64,000 nt of DNA, from contig NZ_JAVHJP010000003.1 of NCBI RefSeq assembly GCF_031020795.1, positions 303,408 through 367,407 on the forward strand, given 5' to 3'. A model generated the notes under the pieces. It did not search any database. It was not told the DNA's origin and saw only the letters and a list, made by a program, of their open reading frames with translations. Shown here in pieces: positions 36,571-44,807 of the stretch (position 1 is its first letter; each line of letters starts with the position of its first letter). The stretch is from Hydrogenophaga pseudoflava. GTDB taxonomy: Bacteria; Pseudomonadota; Gammaproteobacteria; Burkholderiales; Burkholderiaceae_C. Made by a program: the position numbers and the translations under genes.

Positions 36571-38386
36571 TGCGGTAGTCCCTCAGCAGCGCGGGGTTCT
36601 GGTCTTCCTTGCGCATCACGCAGTTGCCCACGGCCAGGAACTCGATGCCGGTGCCCATCAGGCAATGGAAGGCGTCTTCGGGCGTGCAGACAATCGGCTC
36701 GCCTCGGACATTGAACGAGGTGTTGACCAGCACCGGGCAGCCGGTCAGTTCCTTGAACCGCGAAATCAGGCGGTGGTAGCGAGGATTCGTCTCGGCATGG
36801 ACCGTCTGGATGCGCGCCGAATAGTCCACGTGCGTGATCGCGGGAATGGACGAGCGCGGGACATTGAGCTTGTCGATGCCGAACAGCCGCTGCTGCGCTT
36901 CGGTCATCGGCGACTGCCGCTCCTTGGCCACGTCGGCCACCATCAGCATGTAGGGACTGTCCACATCGATGTCGAACCAGTCCTGCACATCCTCGCGCAG
37001 CACGCTGGGGGCGAACGGCCGGAAGGACTCCCGGTACTTGACCTTCAGGTTGAGCTGCTTCTGGACCGAGGGCGAGCGGGGGTCGGCGAGGATCGACCGG
37101 CCACCCAGCGCCCGGGGGCCGAACTCCATGCGGCCCTGGTGCCAGCCCACCGCGCAGCCGCGGGCCAGCGCGTCGGCCGTGGCGTCGATCAGGGCGTCGT
37201 CGTCGAGTGTGGTGAAGACCGCCCCGGCCTGGCGCAGGCGGGCCTCGATGTCGTCCTGCGCGAAGGCCGGGCCCAGGTACGAGCCGCTCATGGTGTCGGA
37301 CGGGCCCACGGACCTGGGCTGGCCCAGCAGGATGTGGTACGCGCCCAGCGCCGCACCGATCGCGCCACCCGCATCGCCCGATGCGGGTTGCACCCAGATC
37401 TGGTCGAAGACCCGCTCGCGCAGCAGCTTGCCGTTGGCCACGCAGTTGAGCGCCACGCCGCCAGCCAGGCACAGGTTTCCCTGCCCGGTGCTCTTGCGAA
37501 TGCCCTTAGCCAGTTTGATCACCACCTCTTCGGTGACCGCCTGGATCGAGGCCGCCAGGTCCATCTCGCGCTGCGTGAGCAGGGCCTCGGCCTTGCGTGC
37601 CGGCCCGCCGAACAGCTCGTCGAAGCGGCTGTTGGTCATGGTCAGGCCGGTGCAGTAGTCGAAATAGGCCATGTTCAGCCGGAACGAGCCGTCTTCCCGC
37701 AGCTCGATCAGGTGTTCCTTGATCTTGTCGGCGAAGCGCGGCTCGCCGTACGGCGCCAGGCCCATGACCTTGTACTCGCCGGAGTTCACCTTGAAGCCCG
37801 TGTAGTGGGTGAAGGCCGAATACAGCAGGCCCAGGGAATGGGGAAAGTGGATCTCGCGGTGAATGTCCAGGCTGTTGCCCTTGCCGATCGCGAGCGAGGT
37901 GGTGGTCCACTCGCCCACGCCGTCCATCGTGAGCACCGCGGCCTCCTCGAACGGGGAGGGGAAAAACGCAGAAGCCGCGTGGCTGTGGTGGTGCTCGGAG
38001 AAGAGCAGCCTCGCCGACCAGTCGACATCTGGGTCCAGCTGTTCCTGCAGTTCACGCACCAGCATGCCCTTCTGGAACAGCTTGTCCTTGATCCACACCG
38101 GCAGCGAAGTGGCAAAGCTCTGGAAGCCCCTGGGAGCAAACGCCAGGTAAGTCTCCAGCAGTCGCTCGAACTTCAGGAAGGGTTTGTCGTAGAAGACGAC
38201 GTGGTCGATGTCCGCGGCCTTGAGCGACGCTTCCGCCAGGCAGTACCGGATGGCCTGCAGCGGGAATCCGGCGTCGTGCTTCCTGCGGGTGAACCGCTCC
38301 TCCTGGGCCGCCGCCACGATGCGTCCGTGCTGCACCAGACAGGCCGCCGAGTCGTGGTAGTAGGCGGAGATGCCGATGATGTTCAT
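36551..38386 (-). CDS. O-carbamoyltransferase, NodU/CmcH/SxtI family
   Basis: A 611-residue cytoplasmic enzyme that transfers a carbamoyl group from carbamoyl phosphate to a hydroxyl via a carbamoyl-adenylate. The N-terminal Kae1-like domain starts IIGISAYYHDSAACLV and carries the iron-ligand motif EHHHSHAASAFF (~130). The C-terminal YrdC-like domain has GRMEFGPRALGGRSI (~419) and RPFAPSVL. Relatives act in Nod factor, cephamycin, tobramycin and saxitoxin synthesis. It lies 3 bases after the DUF5989 gene. Nothing nearby identifies the acceptor. Confidence 0.92.
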   Translation of the reverse strand: MNIIGISAYYHDSAACLVQHGRIVAAAQEERFTRRKHDAGFPLQAIRYCLAEASLKAADIDHVVFYDKPFLKFERLLETYLAFAPRGFQSFATSLPVWIKDKLFQKGMLVRELQEQLDPDVDWSARLLFSEHHHSHAASAFFPSPFEEAAVLTMDGVGEWTTTSLAIGKGNSLDIHREIHFPHSLGLLYSAFTHYTGFKVNSGEYKVMGLAPYGEPRFADKIKEHLIELREDGSFRLNMAYFDYCTGLTMTNSRFDELFGGPARKAEALLTQREMDLAASIQAVTEEVVIKLAKGIRKSTGQGNLCLAGGVALNCVANGKLLRERVFDQIWVQPASGDAGGAIGAALGAYHILLGQPRSVGPSDTMSGSYLGPAFAQDDIEARLRQAGAVFTTLDDDALIDATADALARGCAVGWHQGRMEFGPRALGGRSILADPRSPSVQKQLNLKVKYRESFRPFAPSVLREDVQDWFDIDVDSPYMLMVADVAKERQSPMTEAQQRLFGIDKLNVPRSSIPAITHVDYSARIQTVHAETNPRYHRLISRFKELTGCPVLVNTSFNVRGEPIVCTPEDAFHCLMGTGIEFLAVGNCVMRKEDQNPALLRDYRNAYELD

Positions 38387-38389
38387 CGC

Positions 38390-38542
38390 TCAGAACAGGG
38401 TGTAGATCAGGGGCGCGATGACCGAGGTTTCCGCGGCGATCAGCAGCAGTCCCAGCAACACCACGATGACGATGATGGGTGCGAGCCACACCTTTTTGCG
38501 CGAGCGCAGGAACGCCCACAACTCCTTGACGATCTCCAGCAT
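38390..38542 (-). CDS. DUF5989 (SxtK-like) small membrane protein
   Basis: A 50-residue protein. A basic amphipathic start (IVKELWAFLRSRKKVW) is followed by one membrane segment (LAPIIVIVVLLGLLLIAAE) and a conserved VIAPLIYTLF tail. This is the DUF5989 family, found next to O-carbamoyltransferases and named SxtK in the saxitoxin cluster. Its role is unknown; an anchor or scaffold for the carbamoyltransferase is plausible. It sits 8 bases after the SxtJ-like gene. Confidence 0.85.
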   Translation of the reverse strand: MLEIVKELWAFLRSRKKVWLAPIIVIVVLLGLLLIAAETSVIAPLIYTLF

Positions 38543-38550
38543 GTCCGACC

Positions 38551-38967
38551 TCAGAACTGATGTTTGAACGACTCGGGGCGGGGACCCGGCGGTCGCCGGT
38601 CCACCCAATACGAGCGTGCGGAAGGGTCCAGACGCAGCTTCAGCGCGTCCCGCCCCCGCAGGCGCATCACCCAGCCGACGGGGGTGATGAGAACGAAGAA
38701 CATGAGGCCGAACACCAGCGGGTTGACCACCCGGCCCATCAGCCTGCCCAGCCCCATCCAGGCCTTGCTGAGAGGTGTCAGGCTGCGCGGCGCCCAGAGG
38801 GCCAGCGCGCCCATGCACAGGGCGCCCAGCAGCGCGGCCACGCTCCAGCCGATGACCGCATGACGCGTCTGCGCCACCACGGCACCGGCCGCACACAGCG
38901 CCATGGCCAGGAAACCGAACGAGCGGTTGAACGAATCGGAAGGAACAAAGGACGGAGCGTTGCGCAT
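38551..38967 (-). CDS. SxtJ family membrane protein
   Basis: A 138-residue membrane protein with about three hydrophobic segments (FGFLAMALCAAGAVVA, IGWSVAALLGALCMGALALW, VNPLVFGLMFFVLITPVGWVM) and the C-terminal YWVDRRPPGPRPESFKHQF pattern. I recognise it as SxtJ-like, a family regularly paired with DUF5989 and carbamoyltransferases. It is the first gene of the cassette, 152 bases from the purH stop and separated from purH by a strong terminator. Function unknown. Confidence 0.85.
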   Translation of the reverse strand: MRNAPSFVPSDSFNRSFGFLAMALCAAGAVVAQTRHAVIGWSVAALLGALCMGALALWAPRSLTPLSKAWMGLGRLMGRVVNPLVFGLMFFVLITPVGWVMRLRGRDALKLRLDPSARSYWVDRRPPGPRPESFKHQF

Positions 38968-39070
38968 GACAGGACTGCTGGATCACGGGGCCGGGCCGTT
39001 CTGGCGCTCGACACCCCGTCACGACGGGTCCTGCGTTTGTATCCGTTGCAACTTATCTTGTTCTTAACAA

Positions 39071-39100
39071 TGCAAAAGGGCTCCGAAGAGCCCTTTTGCA
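39071..39100. terminator. Strong bidirectional terminator between purH and the carbamoylation cassette
   Basis: TGCAAAAGGGCTC and its exact complement GAGCCCTTTTGCA form a 13-bp perfect stem with a CGAA tetraloop. The embedded A4/T4 runs provide U-tracts in either direction. It ends the dusB-fis-purH transcript and isolates the SxtJ operon. Confidence 0.9.
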
Positions 39101-39118
39101 TTCCGTTGAGACCAGACC

Positions 39119-40717
39119 TCAGTGGCGGAAGTGGCGCACGCCCGTGAACACCATCGCCACGCCACGCTCGTTGGCCGCGTCGATCACTTCCTGGTCGCGC
39201 ATCGAACCGCCCGGCTGCGCCACGCAGGTCGCACCCGCGTCGACCACCACGTCCAGACCGTCGCGGAACGGGAAGAAGGCGTCGCTCGCGACGACCGTCC
39301 CCTGCAGCGACAGCTTGGCCGCCTCGGCCTTGATGCTGGCGATGCGAGCCGAATCGAGGCGGCTCATCTGGCCGGCGCCCACGCCCATGGTCATGCCGTT
39401 CTTGCAGAACACGATGGCGTTGGACTTGACGTACTTGGCCACCTTCCAGGCGAACAGCAGGTCCTGCAGTTCTTCCGCCGTGGGCTGCTTGACGGTGACG
39501 ACCTTCAGATCGGCCAACGCCAGCTCATGGTTGTCGGCGGTCTGCAGCAGCAGACCCGAGCCCACGCGCTTGGCGTCCATGGCGTTGCGGCCCTGGTCCC
39601 AGGCGCTGGCACCGCCCTGAGGCAGGGCGATCTTCATCAGGCGCACATTGACCTTGGGCTTGAAGATCTCCAGCGCCTCGGCGGTGAAGTCGGGCGCCAT
39701 CAGCACCTCGACGAACTGCTTGACCACGGCTTCGGCCGCCGCCTTGTCCACCGTGCGGTTGAAGGCGATGATGCCGCCGAAGGCGCTGGTCGGGTCGGTC
39801 TGGAAGGCCTTGGCGTAGGCCTCGTGCGCGTCCTTGCCCACGGCCACGCCGCAGGGGTTGGCGTGCTTGACGATCACGCAGGCCGGCGCCTCGAAGCTCT
39901 TGACGCATTCCCAGGCGGCGTCGGCGTCGGCAATGTTGTTGTAGGACAGCTCCTTGCCCTGCAGCTGCACACCGGTGACCAGCGAGCCAGGAGCCGGGTA
40001 CAGGTCGCGGTAGAGCGCGGCCTGCTGGTGGCTGTTCTCGCCATAGCGCAGGTCCTGCACCTTGATGAAATGACCGTTGGACTGGCCGGGGAACAGGTTG
40101 CGCGCAGGCACGTAGCTCTCGGCCAGCTTCTCTTCTTCGAAGGTGACCGACGACAGGTAGTCGCTGATGGCGCCGTCGTACTGGGCGATGCGGTTGAAGG
40201 CGGCGACCGACAGCGCGAAGCGCAGCTTGTCGCTGAGCTTGCCGCTGGTTTTCAGCTCGCCGATCACAGCGGCGTACTGGCCGGCGTCGGTCACCACGCC
40301 CACGTCCTTCCAGTTCTTGGCGGCGCTGCGCACCATCGCCGGGCCGCCGATGTCGATGTTCTCGATCGCGTCGGCCAGCGTGCAGCCGGGCTTGGCCACC
40401 GTCGCTTCAAACGGGTAGAGGTTGACCACCAGCAGGTCGATGGTCTCGATGCCGTGTTCCTTCAGCGCAGCCATGTGCTCGGGCAGCTCGCGGCGGGCCA
40501 GCAGGCCGCCGTGCACCTTGGGGTGCAGGGTCTTGACGCGGCCGTCCAGCATCTCCGGAAAGTTCGTGACCTCGGCCACTTCGGTGACGGGCAGGCCCTG
40601 GTCGGCCAGCAGCTTGGCGGTGCCGCCGGTGGACAGAAGGGTCACGCCGAGGCCGTGCAGGGCCTGGGCGAATTCGACGATGCCGGTCTTGTCGGAGACG
40701 GAGAGAAGTGCTCGCAT
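39119..40717 (-). CDS. purH: Bifunctional AICAR formyltransferase / IMP cyclohydrolase
   Basis: A 532-residue enzyme catalysing the last two steps of IMP synthesis. The IMP cyclohydrolase domain ([33 protein letters not shown]) precedes the AICAR transformylase domain ([36 protein letters not shown]). Length matches the family. The ATG at 40717 begins the conserved RALLSVSDK block. It follows fis by 49 bases in the dusB-fis-purH cluster. Confidence 0.95.
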   Translation of the reverse strand: MRALLSVSDKTGIVEFAQALHGLGVTLLSTGGTAKLLADQGLPVTEVAEVTNFPEMLDGRVKTLHPKVHGGLLARRELPEHMAALKEHGIETIDLLVVNLYPFEATVAKPGCTLADAIENIDIGGPAMVRSAAKNWKDVGVVTDAGQYAAVIGELKTSGKLSDKLRFALSVAAFNRIAQYDGAISDYLSSVTFEEEKLAESYVPARNLFPGQSNGHFIKVQDLRYGENSHQQAALYRDLYPAPGSLVTGVQLQGKELSYNNIADADAAWECVKSFEAPACVIVKHANPCGVAVGKDAHEAYAKAFQTDPTSAFGGIIAFNRTVDKAAAEAVVKQFVEVLMAPDFTAEALEIFKPKVNVRLMKIALPQGGASAWDQGRNAMDAKRVGSGLLLQTADNHELALADLKVVTVKQPTAEELQDLLFAWKVAKYVKSNAIVFCKNGMTMGVGAGQMSRLDSARIASIKAEAAKLSLQGTVVASDAFFPFRDGLDVVVDAGATCVAQPGGSMRDQEVIDAANERGVAMVFTGVRHFRH

Positions 40718-40766
40718 GGGATGTGCTCTGGGGAGGTTTGTAATTCGGGTGCCGGCGGCCAAAGGC

Positions 40767-41003
40767 TCAGTCAATGAGCTTGTGTTCCAGCAGTTTTTTT
40801 CGCAGCGTGTTGCGGTTCAGACCCAGCCATTGCGCGGCGCGCGACTGGTTGTTCTGCGACTGCTGCATCACGACTTCGAGCAGCGGCTTCTCGACCGCCT
40901 TGACCAGCATGTCGTGCAGGCCGGCGGGGTCGGTGCCGTTGAGGTCGCGGAAATAGCCTTCGATGCTGGCACGCACACAGTCGTGCAGGTTGTGGTTGCT
41001 CAT
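40767..41003 (-). CDS. fis: Fis-family DNA-binding protein
   Basis: A 78-residue nucleoid-associated protein. The C-terminal helix-turn-helix is [19 protein letters not shown]. The start overlaps the dusB stop by four bases, the classical dusB-fis coupling. It bends DNA and modulates stable RNA and recombination sites in enterobacteria; the same role in betaproteobacteria is inferred. Confidence 0.92.
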   Translation of the reverse strand: MSNHNLHDCVRASIEGYFRDLNGTDPAGLHDMLVKAVEKPLLEVVMQQSQNNQSRAAQWLGLNRNTLRKKLLEHKLID

Positions 41004-42040
41004 GCTGCCAGTTTCCAGTCTTCTTGTATGAGGTGGTCTTCGCGCTGCCCGGCCTGGGCCCAGGCGTCGAGGCTGTCGCGCACACAGTCGAGCTGCGCCT
41101 GGGCGGTCGTGAGCGCGTTGACGCGCTGGCGGAAAGCCGCGGCCTCGCCCGCGGGCAGGGGCAGCGACTGGGCGTACCAGCCCAGATGCTTGCGCGCGCT
41201 GCGCACGCCGGTGTATTCGCCGTACAGGCTGTAGTGATCTTCCAGGTGATCGAGCAGCCACGACTTGACCTCCATCAGGTCGGGCGCGGGCAACGCCTGG
41301 CCGGTCGCCAGGAAGTGCGCGATCTCGCGGAAGATCCAGGGTCGGCCCTGGGCCGCGCGGCCGATCATGATCGCGTCGGCGCCGGTGTGGCGCAGCACCT
41401 CGGCCGCCTTGTGCGGGCTGTCGATGTCGCCGTTGGCGACCACCGGAATGCGCACGGCGCGCTTGATCGCAGCCACGGTGTCGTGTTCGGCAAAGCCTTT
41501 GTAGCCCTGCTCGCGCGTGCGCCCGTGCACCGTCAGCATCTGCACGCCGGCGGCTTCGGCGGCCTTCGCGATCACCGGCGCGTTCTTCACGTCGGCGCAC
41601 CAGCCGGTGCGCATCTTGAGAGTCACCGGCACGCCGTGCGGCGCGGCCGCTTCGACCACCGCTTTGACGATCTGCAACGCCAGCGCCTCATCCTGCATCA
41701 GGGCCGAGCCGGCCCATTTGTTGCAGACCTTCTTGGCCGGACAGCCCATGTTGATGTCGATGATCTGGGCGCCGCGGTCGATGTTGTAGCGCGCGGCGTC
41801 GGCCATCATCTGCGCGTCGGTGCCCGCGATCTGCACCGCGATCGGCCCGGGCTCGCCGCTGTGGTCGGCGCGGCGCGAGGTCTTGAGGCTGTCCTGCAGC
41901 TCGGGCCGGCTGGTCACCATCTCGCTGACCGCATAACCCGCGCCCAGGCGCTTGCACAGCTTGCGGAACGGCCGGTCCGTCACCCCCGCCATGGGCGCAA
42001 CGAACAGGGCATTCGGCAGGGTGTACGGACCCAGTTGCAT
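41000..42040 (-). CDS. dusB: tRNA-dihydrouridine synthase B
   Basis: A 346-residue FMN enzyme reducing uridine in tRNA D-loops. Conserved parts are LFVAPMAGVTDRPFR, the catalytic Cys in INMGCPAKKVCNKWAGS, and VHGRTREQGYKG with PVVANGDI. The ATG at 42040 begins the conserved MQLGPYTLPN block. It is the first gene of dusB-fis-purH; 142 bases separate it from the divergent YqaA-like gene. Confidence 0.94.
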   Translation of the reverse strand: MQLGPYTLPNALFVAPMAGVTDRPFRKLCKRLGAGYAVSEMVTSRPELQDSLKTSRRADHSGEPGPIAVQIAGTDAQMMADAARYNIDRGAQIIDINMGCPAKKVCNKWAGSALMQDEALALQIVKAVVEAAAPHGVPVTLKMRTGWCADVKNAPVIAKAAEAAGVQMLTVHGRTREQGYKGFAEHDTVAAIKRAVRIPVVANGDIDSPHKAAEVLRHTGADAIMIGRAAQGRPWIFREIAHFLATGQALPAPDLMEVKSWLLDHLEDHYSLYGEYTGVRSARKHLGWYAQSLPLPAGEAAAFRQRVNALTTAQAQLDCVRDSLDAWAQAGQREDHLIQEDWKLAA

Positions 42041-42182
42041 GGCGATGGGAGAATGGTCTGGAGGGTGGGTGTCGCGGCGAAGGCGGCGTTGCCCGCGCGA
42101 AGGGATGCGCATTGTATCTGCCTGTTTTTTCAGCAGACGATATCCCGACCACTGGTTGCAACTCGATACCCACACCCCGCAC

Positions 42183-42665
42183 ATGCCCGATTGGCTGAGT
42201 TCCCTGTTGCACTGGCTGGCCATGCCCGAGGCGGGCCTGGGCGCGCTGCTGGTCGTCTCCTTCATGTCGGCCACGCTGCTGCCGGTCGGCTCGGAGGCCG
42301 CCCTGTTCGGCCTGCTCAAGCTCAACCCGGAGCTGTTCTGGCCAGCCATCGCGGTGGCCACCGTGGGCAACACCGCGGGCGGTGCACTCAACTGGTTCAT
42401 TGGGGCTGGTGCCCACCGCGTGGTCGACCGCGCGCGGCACAGGCCCACCGAACTGCACGCACTGGACTGGCTGGAGCGCTTCGGCCCCAAGGCCTGCGTG
42501 ATGGCCTGGCTGCCACTGATCGGTGACCCGCTGTGCGCGGTGGCGGGCTGGTTGCGCTTTCCGTTCTGGCCCTGCGTGGCCTGGATGGCCGTGGGCAAGC
42601 TGCTGCGCTACATCGTGCTCACGGCCCTGCTGCTGTGGGTGTTCCCTGGGGGACTGTCGCTCTGA
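42183..42665 (+). CDS. YqaA/DedA-like (SNARE-associated) membrane protein
   Basis: A 160-residue inner-membrane protein with four or so hydrophobic segments. The family motif region is SFMSATLLPVGSEAALFGLL, then ATVGNTAGGALNWFIG and LPLIGDPLCAVAGWLR. YqaA proteins belong to the wider DedA group, linked to lipid-carrier recycling and membrane homeostasis. It lies 34 bases upstream of an MFS transporter gene, likely on one transcript. Confidence 0.85.
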   Translation: MPDWLSSLLHWLAMPEAGLGALLVVSFMSATLLPVGSEAALFGLLKLNPELFWPAIAVATVGNTAGGALNWFIGAGAHRVVDRARHRPTELHALDWLERFGPKACVMAWLPLIGDPLCAVAGWLRFPFWPCVAWMAVGKLLRYIVLTALLLWVFPGGLSL

Positions 42666-42699
42666 CCGGCGGCACCACCGGCCCGCGATACTGCTTCCG

Positions 42700-43875
42700 A
42701 TGTCCCATCCTCGTTCCGACAGCCGCCCGGCGTCCGCCCTCTGGGCCCTGATGACCGGCAATTTCGTGATCGGCACCGGCGTGATGGCCGTGCCAGGCAC
42801 CCTGCCGGACATCAGCCACTCGCTGGGGGTCAGCATCCCGCAGGCCGGTCAGCTCATCACCGCCGGGGCCATCATGATGGGGCTGGGCGCACCGCTGTTC
42901 GCTTCCCTGGTCGCCGGCTGGGACCGGCGCCGCCTGCTCACCCTGAGCCTGCTCTGGTACGCGCTGCTCATGGGGCTGAGCGCGCTCGCCCCCAGCTACC
43001 TCAGCCTGCTGCCGCTGCGCGTGCTGGCCGTGGTCGCGCCGGCCGTCTTCACGCCACAGGCCGCCGCCTGCATCGGCCTGCTGGTGCCCGAGGCCCAACG
43101 CGGGCGCGCCATCGCCTTCGTGTTCCTGGGCTGGTCGGTGGCCTCGGTGATGGGCATGCCGCTGTCGGCCTGGATCGGCGGTGTGCTGGGCTGGCGCTGG
43201 GCGTTCGCGCTGGTGGCGCTGCTGGCCGTGGTCAGCGCCGCCTGGGTCTGGCGCGCCATGCCCGACGGCGTGCGGCCGGCGGCCCTGTCGCGGGAGGCCT
43301 GGGGCCGGACGCTCGGGTCCGCGCCGCTGATGCTGGCGCTGGGCGTCACCCTGCTGTCCTCGTTCGGGCAGTTCACCCTCTTTTCCTACTTTGCGCCCTA
43401 TCTGCAGCAGACGCTGTCGGCCGGCGCGGCCGCGCTCTCGCTGCTGTTCCTGTGGTTCGGCGCTTTCGGCCTGCTCGGCAACATCGCGCTCACCCGCTGG
43501 GTGGACCGCCTGGGCGCGCCTCGCGCCGTGCTGACCGCCCTGCTGCTGATGGCGGTCAGCCTCGCCCTGTGGCCGGCCGGGCGCGCGGGCCTGGTCGCAC
43601 AGGCGCTGGTCATGGTGCCCTGGGCGCTGGGGTGCTTTGCCAGCAACTCGGCGCAGCAGGCGCGCCTGGTGCATCTCTCACCGGTGCTGGCACCGGCGTC
43701 CGTGGCGCTCAACACCTCGGCCATGTACGCCGGTCAGGGCCTGGGGGCGGCCCTGGGCGGCGCGCTGATCGCGCAGGGCCACATGCTGCAGCTGCACTGG
43801 GTCGGGCTGGCGCTGATGCTGCTGGCGATCGGTGTCAGCCAGCGCGCTGCCAAGGTTCAGTCGCGTCCAGCCTGA
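42700..43875 (+). CDS. MFS transporter (DHA1-type exporter)
   Basis: A 391-residue, 12-segment major facilitator. The motif between segments 2 and 3 reads GAPLFASLVAGWDRRRLL, and segment 5 has FLGWSVASVMGMPLSAWIGGVLGWRWAF, typical of drug:proton or arabinose-efflux-like antiporters. The substrate cannot be predicted. Its 3' end overlaps by 19 bases the end of the convergent AraC gene. Confidence 0.88.
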   Translation: MSHPRSDSRPASALWALMTGNFVIGTGVMAVPGTLPDISHSLGVSIPQAGQLITAGAIMMGLGAPLFASLVAGWDRRRLLTLSLLWYALLMGLSALAPSYLSLLPLRVLAVVAPAVFTPQAAACIGLLVPEAQRGRAIAFVFLGWSVASVMGMPLSAWIGGVLGWRWAFALVALLAVVSAAWVWRAMPDGVRPAALSREAWGRTLGSAPLMLALGVTLLSSFGQFTLFSYFAPYLQQTLSAGAAALSLLFLWFGAFGLLGNIALTRWVDRLGAPRAVLTALLLMAVSLALWPAGRAGLVAQALVMVPWALGCFASNSAQQARLVHLSPVLAPASVALNTSAMYAGQGLGAALGGALIAQGHMLQLHWVGLALMLLAIGVSQRAAKVQSRPA

Positions 43876-44666
43876 CGGCAATCCACAAAGGCCCTGGGCG
43901 CCAGCATCTCGGTCGGCAGCAGATCGAAGTAGCGGCGAATCGCCCGGGAAGCGTGCGAAGCATCGTAGAAACCGCCGGCACCGACCAGCTCGGTGGCGCT
44001 GTGCGCCTCGCCACGCTGCTGTGCCTCGCAGGCGCCGACGGCCACCTGGTAGAGCCGGACCCACGACTGGTAGCTCGACAGCGTCATGCCCACCCGCTGG
44101 CGGAACAGCTTGCGCACGTGCTCGGCCGACAACCCCAGTTCCGCAGCCACGGCGGCAGGGTCCGCACGCCCCTCACCCCGGCGGTGCAGGCGCTCACGCA
44201 AACCGGCCAGCCGGGCATCCAGCAGTGCAGCCCCCGACTGCGCCAGCACCTCGGCCAGCACCTCCCCCACACAGCGTCCGACCAGGGCGGCAGACACCCC
44301 GCCGGTGCACAGCGCCGGCAGATCCATGCCGTGGCGATCCATCAGACCCGCATCGGGCCACGGCGCCACGCCGGCTTGCGCCAGCCGTTGCAGGCCGGCG
44401 CCCGCAGCGGACAAGGGATCGGCATACAGAAAGGCCATCGCCCTGGGCCGGGCCATGCCACTCCACGCGCCGCCCGCATGCATGAACAGCGGTGCGCGGA
44501 CCTCACCACCGTTGCGCAAGGTGAGCGTGGCCGGCCCCGGTCCGGAACCCCACACCAGCGCGGGCGCGACGTTCTGGGACAGGTTGAAGCGCAGCGCGGG
44601 ATCGGCGTACATCAGCCAGTCGTGGCCCAGGTAAACCACCCCGGCAATGGCGTGTCCGTCCGGCAT
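43857..44666 (-). CDS. AraC-family transcriptional regulator
   Basis: A 269-residue regulator. The C-terminal AraC DNA-binding domain has a first helix-turn-helix AVAAELGLSAEHVRKLFRQRVG and a second around GGFYDASHASRAIRRYFDLLP. The N-terminal sensor half is cupin-like and poorly conserved. It is divergent from the tannase-family esterase gene across 141 bases that hold a CCGCGG repeat, so control of that gene is the simplest guess. Confidence 0.85.
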   Translation of the reverse strand: MPDGHAIAGVVYLGHDWLMYADPALRFNLSQNVAPALVWGSGPGPATLTLRNGGEVRAPLFMHAGGAWSGMARPRAMAFLYADPLSAAGAGLQRLAQAGVAPWPDAGLMDRHGMDLPALCTGGVSAALVGRCVGEVLAEVLAQSGAALLDARLAGLRERLHRRGEGRADPAAVAAELGLSAEHVRKLFRQRVGMTLSSYQSWVRLYQVAVGACEAQQRGEAHSATELVGAGGFYDASHASRAIRRYFDLLPTEMLAPRAFVDCRQAGRD

Positions 44667-44676
44667 CGGTGATTAC

Positions 44677-44692
44677 CCGCGGTTCCCCGCGG
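44677..44692. repeat. CCGCGG-N4-CCGCGG repeat in the AraC/esterase divergent region
   Basis: Two CCGCGG hexamers, each self-palindromic, are spaced 10 bp apart, one helical turn, starting 11 bases before the AraC start codon. It may be an operator or an autoregulatory hairpin; in such GC-rich DNA chance is a real alternative. Confidence 0.35.
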
Positions 44693-44807
44693 CGTACAAG
44701 ACGCCGGGAAACCCGATTCCTAGCATGGGCCACGCCCGTCGCACCGTGGCAACCGCCCGGGCCGCCCCGGCAGCGCGCGAGCGAACCCCACTTTGCAAGG
44801 AAGCACG

